In this document: one piece after another, positions 8,114-15,111 of the stretch
Numbering within the stretch: the first letter of the stretch is position 1
Layout of the letters: each line of letters starts with the position of its first letter
Source of the DNA: Gemmatimonadota bacterium
GTDB taxonomy: Bacteria > Gemmatimonadota > Gemmatimonadetes > Longimicrobiales > Gaopeijiaceae
NCBI GenBank assembly: GCA_002731735.1
Contig: PCCM01000104.1
Location: 1-15,111, forward strand
DNA length: 15,111 bases
Direction of reading: 5' to 3'
The notes under the pieces: model-generated
What the model was told of the DNA's origin: nothing
What the model saw: the letters and a program-made list of their open reading frames with translations, nothing else
Databases searched by the model: none
Position numbers and translations under genes: made by a program

Positions 8114-9046
8114 CTACCGTCGCCCACACGCTTCTCGATGCCCCAAGAAGCAAGCTCGCCGGAACAAGCTGGCGGCCCGGGAAAGGTTTCGAGGGACGCC
8201 CGAGCCGGTAGCGTAAAGATCGCCGACTCGGAGGCAGCTCTCGCCGTGCCGACCGTCACAGCCTTGCTGAAACAGGGCGACGGCCAGATCTAGGTCCAGG
8301 GCGACGCCTTGGCCCGTGACGTGTAGATCACCGAGATTGAGGCAACCCGTCATCTCGTCCGTGTCGCAGGCTTGCTGGTACAGGCTTGCGGCACGAGTCA
8401 GGTCCTGATCGACCCCTTCGCCGGTGACGTACGAGGCTCCGAGCTGGACGCAGCCCACCATTAATCCCCCCTCGCACGCTCGCTCGAAGAGGCTGGCCGC
8501 TTCGATGAGGTCCTGAAAACCGCCGTCCCCTCGTTGGTTCATGACGCCGAGCCTGATACAGCCCTCCAGGGCTCCTCCGTCACAGGCCTGCTCAAACAGG
8601 TTGGCGGCGCGAGCAAGGTCTTCAGAAACGCCTGAATCGTCCTGCTGGTATTGGGAACCGAGATGGATGCAGCCCTCCATCTCGCCGCCGTCACAGGCTT
8701 GCTCGTAAAGGCCGGCAGCGCGAGTACCGTTGCGATTCAAGCCCGTGCCCATCTCGTACATTTGTCCAAGCCGGTCGCAAGCCTGGGCCACGTTCCCGTC
8801 GCAGGCTCGTTGGAACAGGACGGCCGCATACGCTCGATCCTGGAGAACGCGGTCTCCCCTGAGGATCCGGTCCGCGAGATCGTTGCAAGCCGCGAGATCC
8901 CCGTCATCGCAGGACTCGCGTAACGGTTTGATTTCCCGAGTGGCGGGGTTACACGCACCGAGGGCCAGAGCGACGGCTACGAGCAGGAAGCGACTGGCAG
9001 GAGCCGTCGAGAAGAGGGTCGAGGCGCGCGGGGCAATCTTAAACAT
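8114..9046 (-). CDS. Cysteine-rich Sel1-repeat lipoprotein (Hcp-like)
   Basis: A 310-residue secreted lipoprotein. The signal peptide ends in a lipobox (LGAC, lipidated Cys32, followed by Asn). The mature part is a chain of about 36-residue Sel1-like repeats of the form AA-LF/Y-ACDGG...GC--LG--Y--G-GV--D. Cysteines come in pairs eight positions apart at 46/54, 82/90, 118/126, 155/163, 191/199, 227/235, 263/271 and 299/307: eight pairs, each bridging the two helices of one repeat as in Helicobacter cysteine-rich proteins, whose structures show such disulfides. The protein would form an extended alpha-solenoid anchored in a membrane and exposed to the oxidising periplasm or surface; Sel1 proteins typically bind partner proteins or peptidoglycan. 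The exact role is unknown. The ATG has no recognisable ribosome binding site. It follows the reductase by 62 bases and precedes the ABC cassette by 44. Confidence 0.9.
   Translation of the reverse strand: MFKIAPRASTLFSTAPASRFLLVAVALALGACNPATREIKPLRESCDDGDLAACNDLADRILRGDRVLQDRAYAAVLFQRACDGNVAQACDRLGQMYEMGTGLNRNGTRAAGLYEQACDGGEMEGCIHLGSQYQQDDSGVSEDLARAANLFEQACDGGALEGCIRLGVMNQRGDGGFQDLIEAASLFERACEGGLMVGCVQLGASYVTGEGVDQDLTRAASLYQQACDTDEMTGCLNLGDLHVTGQGVALDLDLAVALFQQGCDGRHGESCLRVGDLYATGSGVPRNLSRAASLFRRACFLGHREACGRR
8126..8911 (-). repeat. Degenerate tandem repeats of about 108 bp inside the Sel1 gene
   Basis: The DNA encoding the Sel1 units repeats with a period of 108 bp (one unit 111 bp). The best-conserved segment on the plus strand is CACAGGCTTGCTC or close variants, seen near 8580, 8694 and elsewhere, with GCGCGAGT or GCACGAGTCAGGTC nearby. 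The repeats have diverged, so recent expansion is not obvious, but units can be gained or lost by recombination in such genes. Confidence 0.7.
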
Positions 9047-9108
9047 AGCCGAAGAAGATGTGGGTTCCTCGGAGCGCCCGCCATGAGGCAGGTGAGCGGG
9101 AGTTGGCC

Positions 9109-10101
9109 CTAGACCCCCGCGATCTCGGCGTAGGTGCTCTCAATGCGCGCCCGCATTGCGGCATCCGGCATCCGGCCGCGCGTAGCTCCGTTGTTGTCGA
9201 TCGCGTGCTCGACCTTCGTCGTGCCCGGAATGACTGCAGTCACGGCGGGGTGTGAGGCGAGGTACTTGAGGTAGAGTTGAGCCCACGACGTGCAGTCGAC
9301 CTCCGCGGCGTAGCCGGGTAACGGTGCATCCCCCATCTCGGAGAGCACGGAGTTACGGCGACCCCCGAACGGTAGGTTGCAGACCACGGCGGTACCCTGC
9401 TCCAATGCCAATGGGAGCATCCTTTCCTCGGCGCTGCGGTTGCCAATCGAGTAATCGACTTGCAGGAAGTCGAGCTCACCTCGACTCAAGAAGGGGGCCA
9501 TGTCCCTGTAGTCGCGATCGCTCGACGTGCTCACGCCGACGTAGCGGAAGCGTCCCGTTGCCTTCAATTCCTGCAGCATCGGTAGGAGGTTGGCAGCGTC
9601 GCCCACCTCGTGGACTAACATCACGTCGACCATGTCGGTCTGGAGTCGCTCAAAGGCCAGCTCAATCTGGGCCATGTGATCGACGGGGGCGCCACCACTT
9701 CCCCGCCGTCGGCCGTTACTCTCGGTGTACTTCGTCACCAGGAAGATCTCGTCGCGGTTGCCGTTCTCGGTCATGCACCCGCCGATGACCTCTTCGGCTC
9801 GGCCGTACCCCCGCGCCGTGTCCACTACGCTCCCGTCCCGGTCGGTCAGGGTCTTGAGCACGTTGCACAGGTTCTCGATGTCCGCGGGAGCGTTGACGCT
9901 GTAGCGGTTCGTGCCAAGGCCAACGGGGGGAATCCGCTCACCCGTTCTCGGGATCACCGTGGTGACCAGGGGAAGCTCCTGCTGACGCGCCACTTCCTCC
10001 GCGAAAAGCTCGAGGCGGTTGCTGATGGCGAGTCCGGCACCAGCGGCGAGGCCTGCCTTGATGGCGGCCCGACGTGAGGGCTTATGGACGGGACGCGTCA
10101 T
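9109..10101 (-). CDS. Tat-exported aldo/keto reductase
   Basis: An NAD(P)H-dependent oxidoreductase of the aldo/keto reductase fold, 330 residues. The catalytic tetrad is intact: Asp94 and Tyr99 in VVDTARGYG, Lys124 in LVTKY, His164 in MLVHEVG. Further family marks are RFRYVGVS (184-191), the LPFGGRR segment (243-249) and AVIPGTTKVEH (289-299). Before the barrel, residues 9-25 are a twin-arginine signal (SRRAAIK, then a weakly hydrophobic Ala/Gly stretch), so the folded enzyme is predicted to cross the inner membrane, presumably with its cofactor. The start at 10101 is chosen because CGAGG lies eight bases upstream; a much longer open frame upstream (to 10374) runs into the neighbouring gene and has no merit. 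It follows the DUF3500 gene by 89 bases. The substrate is unknown. Confidence 0.88.
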   Translation of the reverse strand: MTRPVHKPSRRAAIKAGLAAGAGLAISNRLELFAEEVARQQELPLVTTVIPRTGERIPPVGLGTNRYSVNAPADIENLCNVLKTLTDRDGSVVDTARGYGRAEEVIGGCMTENGNRDEIFLVTKYTESNGRRRGSGGAPVDHMAQIELAFERLQTDMVDVMLVHEVGDAANLLPMLQELKATGRFRYVGVSTSSDRDYRDMAPFLSRGELDFLQVDYSIGNRSAEERMLPLALEQGTAVVCNLPFGGRRNSVLSEMGDAPLPGYAAEVDCTSWAQLYLKYLASHPAVTAVIPGTTKVEHAIDNNGATRGRMPDAAMRARIESTYAEIAGV

Positions 10102-10151
10102 CTTGAAATCCTCGCACTTGGGGTTGGTCGGATCATCGCAGTGAAGATACG

Positions 10152-10168
10152 CGGGTGCGTCCCACCCG
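10152..10168 (-). other. 6-bp hairpin between the DUF3500 and reductase genes
   Basis: CGGGTG (10152-10157) and CACCCG (10163-10168) make a perfect stem with a five-base loop, in the 89-base gap between the DUF3500 stop and the reductase start. No T tract follows on the minus strand (CGTATCTTC), so it is not a clear terminator; it may stabilise or separate the two coding parts of a shared transcript. Confidence 0.3.
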
Positions 10169-10190
10169 ACCACAGTAAAGCCCCCCCACT

Positions 10191-11264
10191 CTACGGGTGG
10201 TCCGCTTCCTCGTAGTGCTGGCGCAGCAGATCGTCTCCGAAGTCGTTCTGCGGATCCCGCAACACCGAATGAACGTGGTTGGCTCCACCCTGCGTGTTGT
10301 CGTACTCGATCAGCACCGTCGGTCCGTGGATGCGGTAGTAGTGACCCTCGCCCCGTTCTGCGCTCCCCGCCCACGCGAAGTGGAGGCGCTCGAGCCCGGT
10401 GTCGAGGATTTGCTGCATCTTTGCGTCCGCCACTTCGGCACTGGCGTTGTTCAGGTATTCCTCAATGAGAAGCATCAATGCGTGACTCTGGGTGGCGTTC
10501 ATCTCGGAGGCGGGTAGCCCCTGGTAGGTGTCGAACTCCACCATGCGCGCGTTCCCCGTGATGATATCTCTGGGAGCGTCCCCCTCAAGGATGACGGTCC
10601 GGAGTTGGTCGCTGCTGAAGAGGGCCAGGAGCTCACGGGCCAGATCCTCCTCGGCCCCCAGGAGCCGTCGCCCGGCGTTCGGGCCCTCTCCCACCACGGC
10701 CGGATTCGAACCCATAAAGGTTGGAGTGACGGACGGAGGAGCATCTCCGGCCGCGGCGAAGTTCATCGAGATGTGGTGTCCCTCGAAGCGCCAGGCCCAG
10801 GCCCCGTCCTCGGAGGGGCTGCCGAAGATGTTGAAGTAGTAGTCCTCCGGGTCACGTCGATCCGGCCGGCCCTCGATCAGGCCGAGTATCCCTTCGAGGT
10901 GCATCACTCCGGTCGCCTTCAGGTAGCCCTGGGAGCTGAGAACACTCTGCAGGAGCCCGTGAGCGGCTGTGCGCTGCTCGGCGTTCATGTCCTTGAGCAC
11001 CACGCCGTATCGCTCGCGTGGTATGAAGTGCCAATCGAAGCGTTGCTCCGCGTCCAGATCCCACGTGCCTTGACCGCGTTGATCGGAGCTGAGGGTCCCG
11101 ATAAACGTATTGGCGGCCGCGGCCATGTGGCCACCAACCACGGCCGGCGCGACCGTGCGATCCTCCACTTCGGCGGCCGGAGCCTCGATAGTCCGAATAG
11201 TAAATGTGGCCACAAGGATGACGGCCGCGCAGGCCGCCCCTAGGGTGGTCAGGATCTTACGCAT
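10191..11264 (-). CDS. Exported DUF3500 family protein
   Basis: A 357-residue protein of the DUF3500 family, whose activity has not been established to my knowledge. A Sec-type signal or N-terminal anchor is clear (MRKILTTLGAACAAVILVA). Family blocks: QRFDWHFIPRERYG (74-87), NAEQRTAAHGLL (94-105), YYFNIFGSPSEDGAWAWRFEGHH (142-164 by position), and near the C-terminus GHYYRIHGPTVLIEYDNTQ followed by ANHVHSVLRDPQNDFG. The conserved histidines, Tyr and Asp of these blocks suggest an active or binding site, but this is inference. The ATG at 11264 has GGGAGG six bases upstream. It is the first gene of the long minus-strand run and is divergent from the M32 carboxypeptidase, so the roughly 200 bases upstream should hold its promoter. 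Confidence 0.87.
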   Translation of the reverse strand: MRKILTTLGAACAAVILVATFTIRTIEAPAAEVEDRTVAPAVVGGHMAAAANTFIGTLSSDQRGQGTWDLDAEQRFDWHFIPRERYGVVLKDMNAEQRTAAHGLLQSVLSSQGYLKATGVMHLEGILGLIEGRPDRRDPEDYYFNIFGSPSEDGAWAWRFEGHHISMNFAAAGDAPPSVTPTFMGSNPAVVGEGPNAGRRLLGAEEDLARELLALFSSDQLRTVILEGDAPRDIITGNARMVEFDTYQGLPASEMNATQSHALMLLIEEYLNNASAEVADAKMQQILDTGLERLHFAWAGSAERGEGHYYRIHGPTVLIEYDNTQGGANHVHSVLRDPQNDFGDDLLRQHYEEADHP

Positions 11265-11284
11265 GAGTGTCCTCCCGCTTCCGA

Positions 11285-11313
11285 CGTAGAACGGCGACTG
11301 TACCAAGTGGCAA
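11285..11313 (-). promoter_or_regulatory. Possible sigma-70-like promoter for the DUF3500 gene
   Basis: On the minus strand TTGCCA (11313-11308) and TCTACG (11290-11285) are separated by 17 bases, about 20 bases before the ATG at 11264. The -35 box is good, the -10 box matches only three of six positions. The spacing to the ribosome binding site would leave a very short leader. The spot, in the divergent intergenic region, is right, but the match is weak. Confidence 0.22.
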
Positions 11314-11465
11314 CATGCGGTCAGGAAATCGGTCGCGACAGTGGGAGGGCCCACTCGATCATCGGGCGTCAGTGGAGAATGTCAGCTTGACCGGTCCGGA
11401 TCACCCCCGCACCTTCTCCCGCTTCGCCAAGGGCCTTTGTGTTCCTTCACCTCAGGAGTCCGTCT

Positions 11466-11495
11466 ATGGGCGAGACCCCGAGCCCCCGCCGGTGA
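11466..11495 (+). CDS. Nine-codon mini-ORF with strong RBS, overlapping the M32 start
   Basis: AGGAG at 11454-11458, seven bases before an ATG at 11466, is the best ribosome binding site near the carboxypeptidase gene, but this frame ends after MGETPSPRR at a TGA (11493-11495). That TGA overlaps the GTG at 11492 that opens the carboxypeptidase frame (GTGA). Either a ribosome ends here and restarts on the GTG, or this ATG is the true peptidase start and one base is missing in the C5 run at 11483-11487. Confidence 0.4.
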   Translation: MGETPSPRR

Positions 11496-12985
11496 CCCCC
11501 TACGAGGAGCTGGAAGCACGGTTCCGAGAGCTCAGTCATCTGGCCCATGCAGCGTATATGCTCCACTGGGACGAAGCCTGTGTCATGCCCCCGGGCGGCG
11601 GCGAGGCGCGTGGCGAGTCCATGGCGCTGCTTGCTGCCATTTCACATCAGAGGCTCACCCATCCGGAGATCGGGGCCTTGCTCGATCAGGCCGAGGGCAG
11701 CAACGGGCAACTGGATTCGTGGCAACGGGCCAACGTGCGGGCCATGCGCCGCACGCAACGGCGTGCGACCGCCGTGCCGGAGTCTTTGGTGCGAGCAAAG
11801 CGGATCGCATGTACCCGGTGTGAGCAGACGTGGCGCGTCGCGCGTGGGAACGGTGATTGGCCCGCGGTCAGCGGGCTTCTCGAGGAGGTGGTTCGCCTGA
11901 CCATCGAAGAGGCCGATGCGCTTGGAGAGAGTCTTTCGCTTTCACCCTACGATGCGCTGCTCGATGGCTACGAGCCCGATACTCGTTCGGCGCGGGTGGC
12001 GGAGGTCTTCGATGACCTCAAGACCTTCCTTCCGGAGTTGCTGGAGCGCGTGCTCGAGCACCAGAAGACACCGCTGCCCGTCCCGGGCCCGGTCTCTGCC
12101 GAGCGGCAGCACGCGCTCGGGGAGGTGATGATGCGCGCGCTCGGCTTCGATTTCGATCGCGGGCGCCTGGACGTGAGCCATCATCCGTTCTGTGGTGGGG
12201 TGCCCGATGACACGCGTATAACCACGCGCTACAACGAAGAGAATGTTCTCGACTCGTTGATGGCGGTTCTGCACGAGACTGGGCATGCACTTTACCAGCA
12301 GGGGCTTCCAACCGATTGGCGTCATCAGCCCGTCGGATCGGAGCTCGGCATGGCGGTTCACGAGAGCCAGTCGCTGTTCGTGGAAATGCAGGTGGCGCGC
12401 GGTCGCGAGTTCATGAAGTTCGCCGCGCCGATTATCCGCGAGCAGTTCAGCGTCGACGGCGATGATCCGGCATGGAGCGCTGAGAATTTACACGCGCACG
12501 TGATTCAAGTGCAGCGCAGCCATCTCCGCGTGGGAGCGGATGAAATCACCTATCCACTTCACATCATCCTACGCTTTGAGCTCGAGCAGGCCCTTATGGC
12601 CGGCGATCTGGCGGTGGGGGACATTCCGGACGCCTGGGACGACGCGATGACCCGCCATCTCGGGCTGAGCACGCGTGATAATCTGGAAGACGGCTGCATG
12701 CAGGACGTACACTGGTTTGCGGGCCTCTTCGGCTATTTCCCCAGCTACAGCCTGGGCGCACTCACGGCCGCCCAGCTGTTTGATGCGGCCAGCCGGGCCA
12801 ATCCGGATCTGGGGCAGCAGATCGAGGCGGGGGAGTTCCGCTCGTTGATCGAGTGGCTGCGCCGGGAAATTCATAGCCGTGGCCAGCTCCTGAATGCAGA
12901 GGACCTGCTGATGGAGGTTACCGGCGAGCGGCTGGATGCACGCTTCTTCAAGGCCCATCTCGAACGCCGATATCTGGCCGATTAG
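11492..12985 (+). CDS. Metallocarboxypeptidase, family M32 (Taq type)
   Basis: A cytoplasmic zinc (or cobalt) carboxypeptidase that trims residues from peptide C-termini; 497 residues from GTG 11492, the usual size (about 500). Zinc site: HETGH at 261-265 with third ligand Glu291 in HES. Other M32 marks are present: LHWDEACVMPPGG near residue 24-36, DTRIT (240-244), RVGADEITYPLHIILRFE, and GCMQDVHWFAGLFGYFPSYSLG (by position about 402-423). The family fold begins at the residues TPYEELEARFRELSH, right after the GTG. That GTG has no ribosome binding site of its own; a strong one drives a nearby mini-ORF in another frame, so the annotated start may be affected by a frameshift. In-frame upstream codons (GTG 11372, TTG 11387, GTG 11267) would add unconserved sequence. 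The enzyme is unrelated in obvious function to its neighbours. Confidence 0.92.
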   Translation: MTPYEELEARFRELSHLAHAAYMLHWDEACVMPPGGGEARGESMALLAAISHQRLTHPEIGALLDQAEGSNGQLDSWQRANVRAMRRTQRRATAVPESLVRAKRIACTRCEQTWRVARGNGDWPAVSGLLEEVVRLTIEEADALGESLSLSPYDALLDGYEPDTRSARVAEVFDDLKTFLPELLERVLEHQKTPLPVPGPVSAERQHALGEVMMRALGFDFDRGRLDVSHHPFCGGVPDDTRITTRYNEENVLDSLMAVLHETGHALYQQGLPTDWRHQPVGSELGMAVHESQSLFVEMQVARGREFMKFAAPIIREQFSVDGDDPAWSAENLHAHVIQVQRSHLRVGADEITYPLHIILRFELEQALMAGDLAVGDIPDAWDDAMTRHLGLSTRDNLEDGCMQDVHWFAGLFGYFPSYSLGALTAAQLFDAASRANPDLGQQIEAGEFRSLIEWLRREIHSRGQLLNAEDLLMEVTGERLDARFFKAHLERRYLAD

Positions 12986-13138
12986 CTCGGCGCCAGTCAC
13001 GCCGGCTCCCTGTCGATCCTCATCGCGGTGAGCATGGCAGTGGCCTTCCTTGCGTGGCGAGCATCGAGCCACCTATTCTTGACTGCAGAAGCTCCTGATC
13101 GGCTCTTTCGCGAGGGGGGGGACCAAGGTGAGGTGGTA
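12986..13138 (+). other. 153-base gap between the M32 peptidase and the PSCyt gene
   Basis: Contains a possible weak terminator (GTGGC 13054-13058 with GCCAC 13068-13072, then CTATTCTT), a G8 run at 13114-13121, and a TTGACT at 13079-13084 that could be a -35 box but has no acceptable -10 partner. The frame of the next gene is open back through this region, but the conserved protein does not start there. Confidence 0.3.
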
Positions 13139-15111
13139 ATGCGCGCACTCAGGACGTACGTCGGTCTGATTCCCGCTCTGTTCCTCGTGCTCGTGGCCGT
13201 GACGGCCGTCGATGCCGAAGCTCAGAATCCCGCTGACTTCACCAGCGACATCCGCCCGATCATGGAGCGGAGTTGCTGGAGTTGTCATGGTGAGGAATTC
13301 CAGCGGTCCGGTCTCGACCTGCGTACCCGGGATGACGCACTGGTGGGAGGTAGAGCCGGCCCGGCAATCGTACCTGGCCGTGCCGATCAGAGCCTGCTTT
13401 ACCGCATGATCGCGGGGCTTGAGGAGCCTCTGATGCCGAGGGACGGTCCGTCCTTGAGCGCGACGGAGATTGCCGCGGTGCACGCGTGGATCGATGGCGG
13501 TGCGCACTGGGACGATGGGCCGGCTGTTGCAGTGGCCGTGGACGCAGCGGATGAACTTCCCGATGGGGCTCGCGAGGCTTGGGCTTTCCAGCTTCCGGTG
13601 CAGGGGATCGTCCCCGAAGCGTCACCGTTCGAGCATCCCATCGATCGTTTCCTCGAGCAGACGCGCCGGGCGCAAGGCCTCACCGAGGCGCCGCGCGCCG
13701 ATCGTCGCACGTTGGTCAGGCGCGCGTACCTCGACCTGATCGGACTGCCGCCCACGCCGGAGGAAACGGCGGAGTTCCTTGCCGACTCACGCCCCGATGC
13801 GTGGGAGCGCTTGATCGAGCGGCTCCTTGCTTCCCCGCACTACGGGGAGCGTTGGGGTCGCCACTGGCTCGACGTGGCGCGCTACGCGGACTCGGACGGC
13901 TTCGAGCAGGACTACGACCGACCCAACGCCTGGCGGTACCGCGACTACGTCATTTCCGCGTTTAATGAGGATAAGCCCTTCGATCGGTTCATCGAGGAGC
14001 AGATCGCTGGGGACGAAATTGACTGGGCGACCGACGAGACCCGCATAGCCACCGGTTTCCTGCGCGCCGGTCCCCGAGTGCATTTTCGTGAAAAAGACAA
14101 CCCGGAGCGGCGGTACGAGTACCTCGACGATCTTGTTGCCACGCTCGGCCGGGGGGTACTCGGCCTGACGGTTCAGTGTGCGCGGTGCCACGATCACAAG
14201 TTCGATCCGATTCTCCAGACCGACTACTACCGTTTGGCGACTTCGCTCTTCGGCTACGTCGAGACGGAGTATCCGCTGCTCCCGCGCGCGGAAGGTCAGG
14301 CCTACCTGGCAAAGATCGCGGACATCGCTGAGCGGCAACGCCTTCTGAGAGCTCAGGTCGCCGAGATCGAGGCGCCCTACCGCGATCAACTGAAGATCGA
14401 GCGTTTGGAGCGCGAATTCCCGCCGGACGTCCTCGTCGCTGTGCTGAAGCCCGAGGGCGAGCGCACGCCGGGCGAGCAACTCCTCGCCGATCAGGTACTC
14501 TCGCTCGGGGTGTCCCAAAGGAGTGTGAATGAGGGTCTGACGCAGGAAGATGCTGCTCGACGGCGGGAGTTGAACGATCGCATCGCCGCCGTGGGCCGGG
14601 AACGGCCCGAACGGCCACCCATGGCCGACATCGTCACCGACGGAGACTACCGCTTCACTCCGGACGGCCCCGGCGACGAGATCATCGGCTGTCCCGAGTG
14701 CCGTATACCTCCGGACGAGCCCGGCAGCTACTTGCACGAGGGTCCGGGACGATACGAGGTGCCGACGAGCAACCTTCTGATCCGCGGCGATCCGTTCAGC
14801 CCTGGACCGGTGATGGCGCCTGGGTTCGTCAAGGTGGCCACCTACGGTGATCCGCCCACCGAAATTTCGCGGCCCGACGGGTACACCTCAGGCCGGCGCC
14901 TGGCGCTTGCGGGGTGGCTGACGTCAGAAGGAAACCCGCTGACGGCACGCGTGTTCGTGAATCGGATCTGGCACCATCACTTCGGACGCGGCATCGTCGC
15001 GACCCTCGACAATTTCGGTGCAGTGGGTGATCCGCCGACTCATCCCGAGTTCCTCGACTGGTTGGCGGTCGAGTTCGCGAGCAAAGGCTGGAGCGTCAAG
15101 CAGATGCATCG
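13139..15111 (+). CDS. PSCyt1/PSCyt2 (DUF1549)/PSD1 (DUF1553) cytochrome-domain protein (partial, right edge)
   Basis: A large exported protein of the kind abundant in Planctomycetes and also found in other environmental phyla; 657 residues are present and the C-terminus lies outside. Signal peptide 1-29 (hydrophobic LIPALFLVLVAVTAV, cut near AEAQ). PSCyt1 domain, about 30-122: haem motif CWSCH (46-50), candidate distal ligand Met99 in LMPRDG. PSCyt2/DUF1549, about 165-375: LDLIGLPPTPEE (198-209), YGERWGRHWLDVARYADSDG (235-254), and a second CxxCH, CARCHDHKFDP (347-357). PSD1/DUF1553 begins near 565-600 (TSGRRLALAGWL, NPLTARVFVNRIWHHHFGRG). An extra CPEC pair is at 518-521. The start at 13139 has GAGG five bases upstream and gives a normal signal peptide; an in-frame ATG at 13034 does not. 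These proteins often precede a DUF1501 gene and are thought to act in oxidation of organic matter; that role is inference. Confidence 0.93.
   Translation, partial: MRALRTYVGLIPALFLVLVAVTAVDAEAQNPADFTSDIRPIMERSCWSCHGEEFQRSGLDLRTRDDALVGGRAGPAIVPGRADQSLLYRMIAGLEEPLMPRDGPSLSATEIAAVHAWIDGGAHWDDGPAVAVAVDAADELPDGAREAWAFQLPVQGIVPEASPFEHPIDRFLEQTRRAQGLTEAPRADRRTLVRRAYLDLIGLPPTPEETAEFLADSRPDAWERLIERLLASPHYGERWGRHWLDVARYADSDGFEQDYDRPNAWRYRDYVISAFNEDKPFDRFIEEQIAGDEIDWATDETRIATGFLRAGPRVHFREKDNPERRYEYLDDLVATLGRGVLGLTVQCARCHDHKFDPILQTDYYRLATSLFGYVETEYPLLPRAEGQAYLAKIADIAERQRLLRAQVAEIEAPYRDQLKIERLEREFPPDVLVAVLKPEGERTPGEQLLADQVLSLGVSQRSVNEGLTQEDAARRRELNDRIAAVGRERPERPPMADIVTDGDYRFTPDGPGDEIIGCPECRIPPDEPGSYLHEGPGRYEVPTSNLLIRGDPFSPGPVMAPGFVKVATYGDPPTEISRPDGYTSGRRLALAGWLTSEGNPLTARVFVNRIWHHHFGRGIVATLDNFGAVGDPPTHPEFLDWLAVEFASKGWSVKQMH

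Noticed and set aside
8126..8911. CRISPR-like regular repeats
   Set aside because: The 108-bp periodicity encodes Sel1 protein repeats in a continuous frame; there are no short direct repeats with unique spacers.
10102..10374. N-terminal extension of the aldo/keto reductase
   Set aside because: It overlaps the DUF3500 coding region, while ATG 10101 has a good ribosome binding site and starts a proper Tat signal.
13034..13138. Upstream in-frame start (ATG 13034) for the PSCyt protein
   Set aside because: It would bury the signal peptide behind 35 unconserved residues; ATG 13139 has a GAGG site and a normal signal peptide.
13787..14737. Long minus-strand open frame (316 codons)
   Set aside because: Antisense to the PSCyt2/DUF1549 coding region, which carries unmistakable motifs in the plus strand.

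Overview
The window is about 15 kb of GC-rich, gene-dense chromosomal DNA from a Gram-negative bacterium. It carries a TonB-dependent outer-membrane receptor, a lipobox lipoprotein, a Tat-exported reductase, an exported DUF3500 protein and a Planctomycete-type cytochrome (PSCyt1/DUF1549/DUF1553) protein. That mix suggests Gemmatimonadota, Acidobacteriota, Planctomycetota or a relative; Gemmatimonadota is my best guess, but the phylum is an inference. There are no rRNA or tRNA genes, insertion sequences, phage genes or CRISPR arrays, and no gene-free stretch exceeds about 300 bases.

Layout. Bases 1-72 look like the tail of an upstream gene. A small ORF with a strong ribosome binding site (215-406) overlaps the start of the TonB-dependent receptor (379-2562). 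From 2607 to 11264 every gene is on the minus strand. In order of transcription these are an exported DUF3500 protein, a Tat-exported aldo/keto reductase, a cysteine-rich Sel1-repeat lipoprotein, a four-gene ABC cassette (ATPase, permease, ATPase, permease), a branched-chain aminotransferase-like enzyme and an exported DUF3237 protein. From about 11.3 kb the genes are on the plus strand: an M32 (Taq-type) carboxypeptidase and, running off the right edge, the PSCyt1/PSCyt2/PSD1 protein.

How the genes fit together. The ABC cassette is a true translationally coupled unit: two 4-base ATGA overlaps, then a ribosome binding site laid over a stop codon. Its ATPases are GldA/CcmA-like and alternate with ABC-2 permeases, so a heteromeric ABC-2 transporter is likely; its substrate cannot be read from the sequence. 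The Sel1, reductase and DUF3500 genes upstream have gaps of 44-89 bases, so they may or may not share its transcript. The other genes look like separate nutrient or metabolic functions.

Most useful observations: the M32 peptidase start appears broken by a one-base frameshift or coupled to a nine-codon mini-ORF; an unannotated-looking 63-aa ORF overlaps the TonB receptor; an attenuator-like structure lies in the leader of the aminotransferase; and the Sel1 lipoprotein has eight evenly spaced cysteine pairs. I see no clear sign of an entirely new defence or mobile system.
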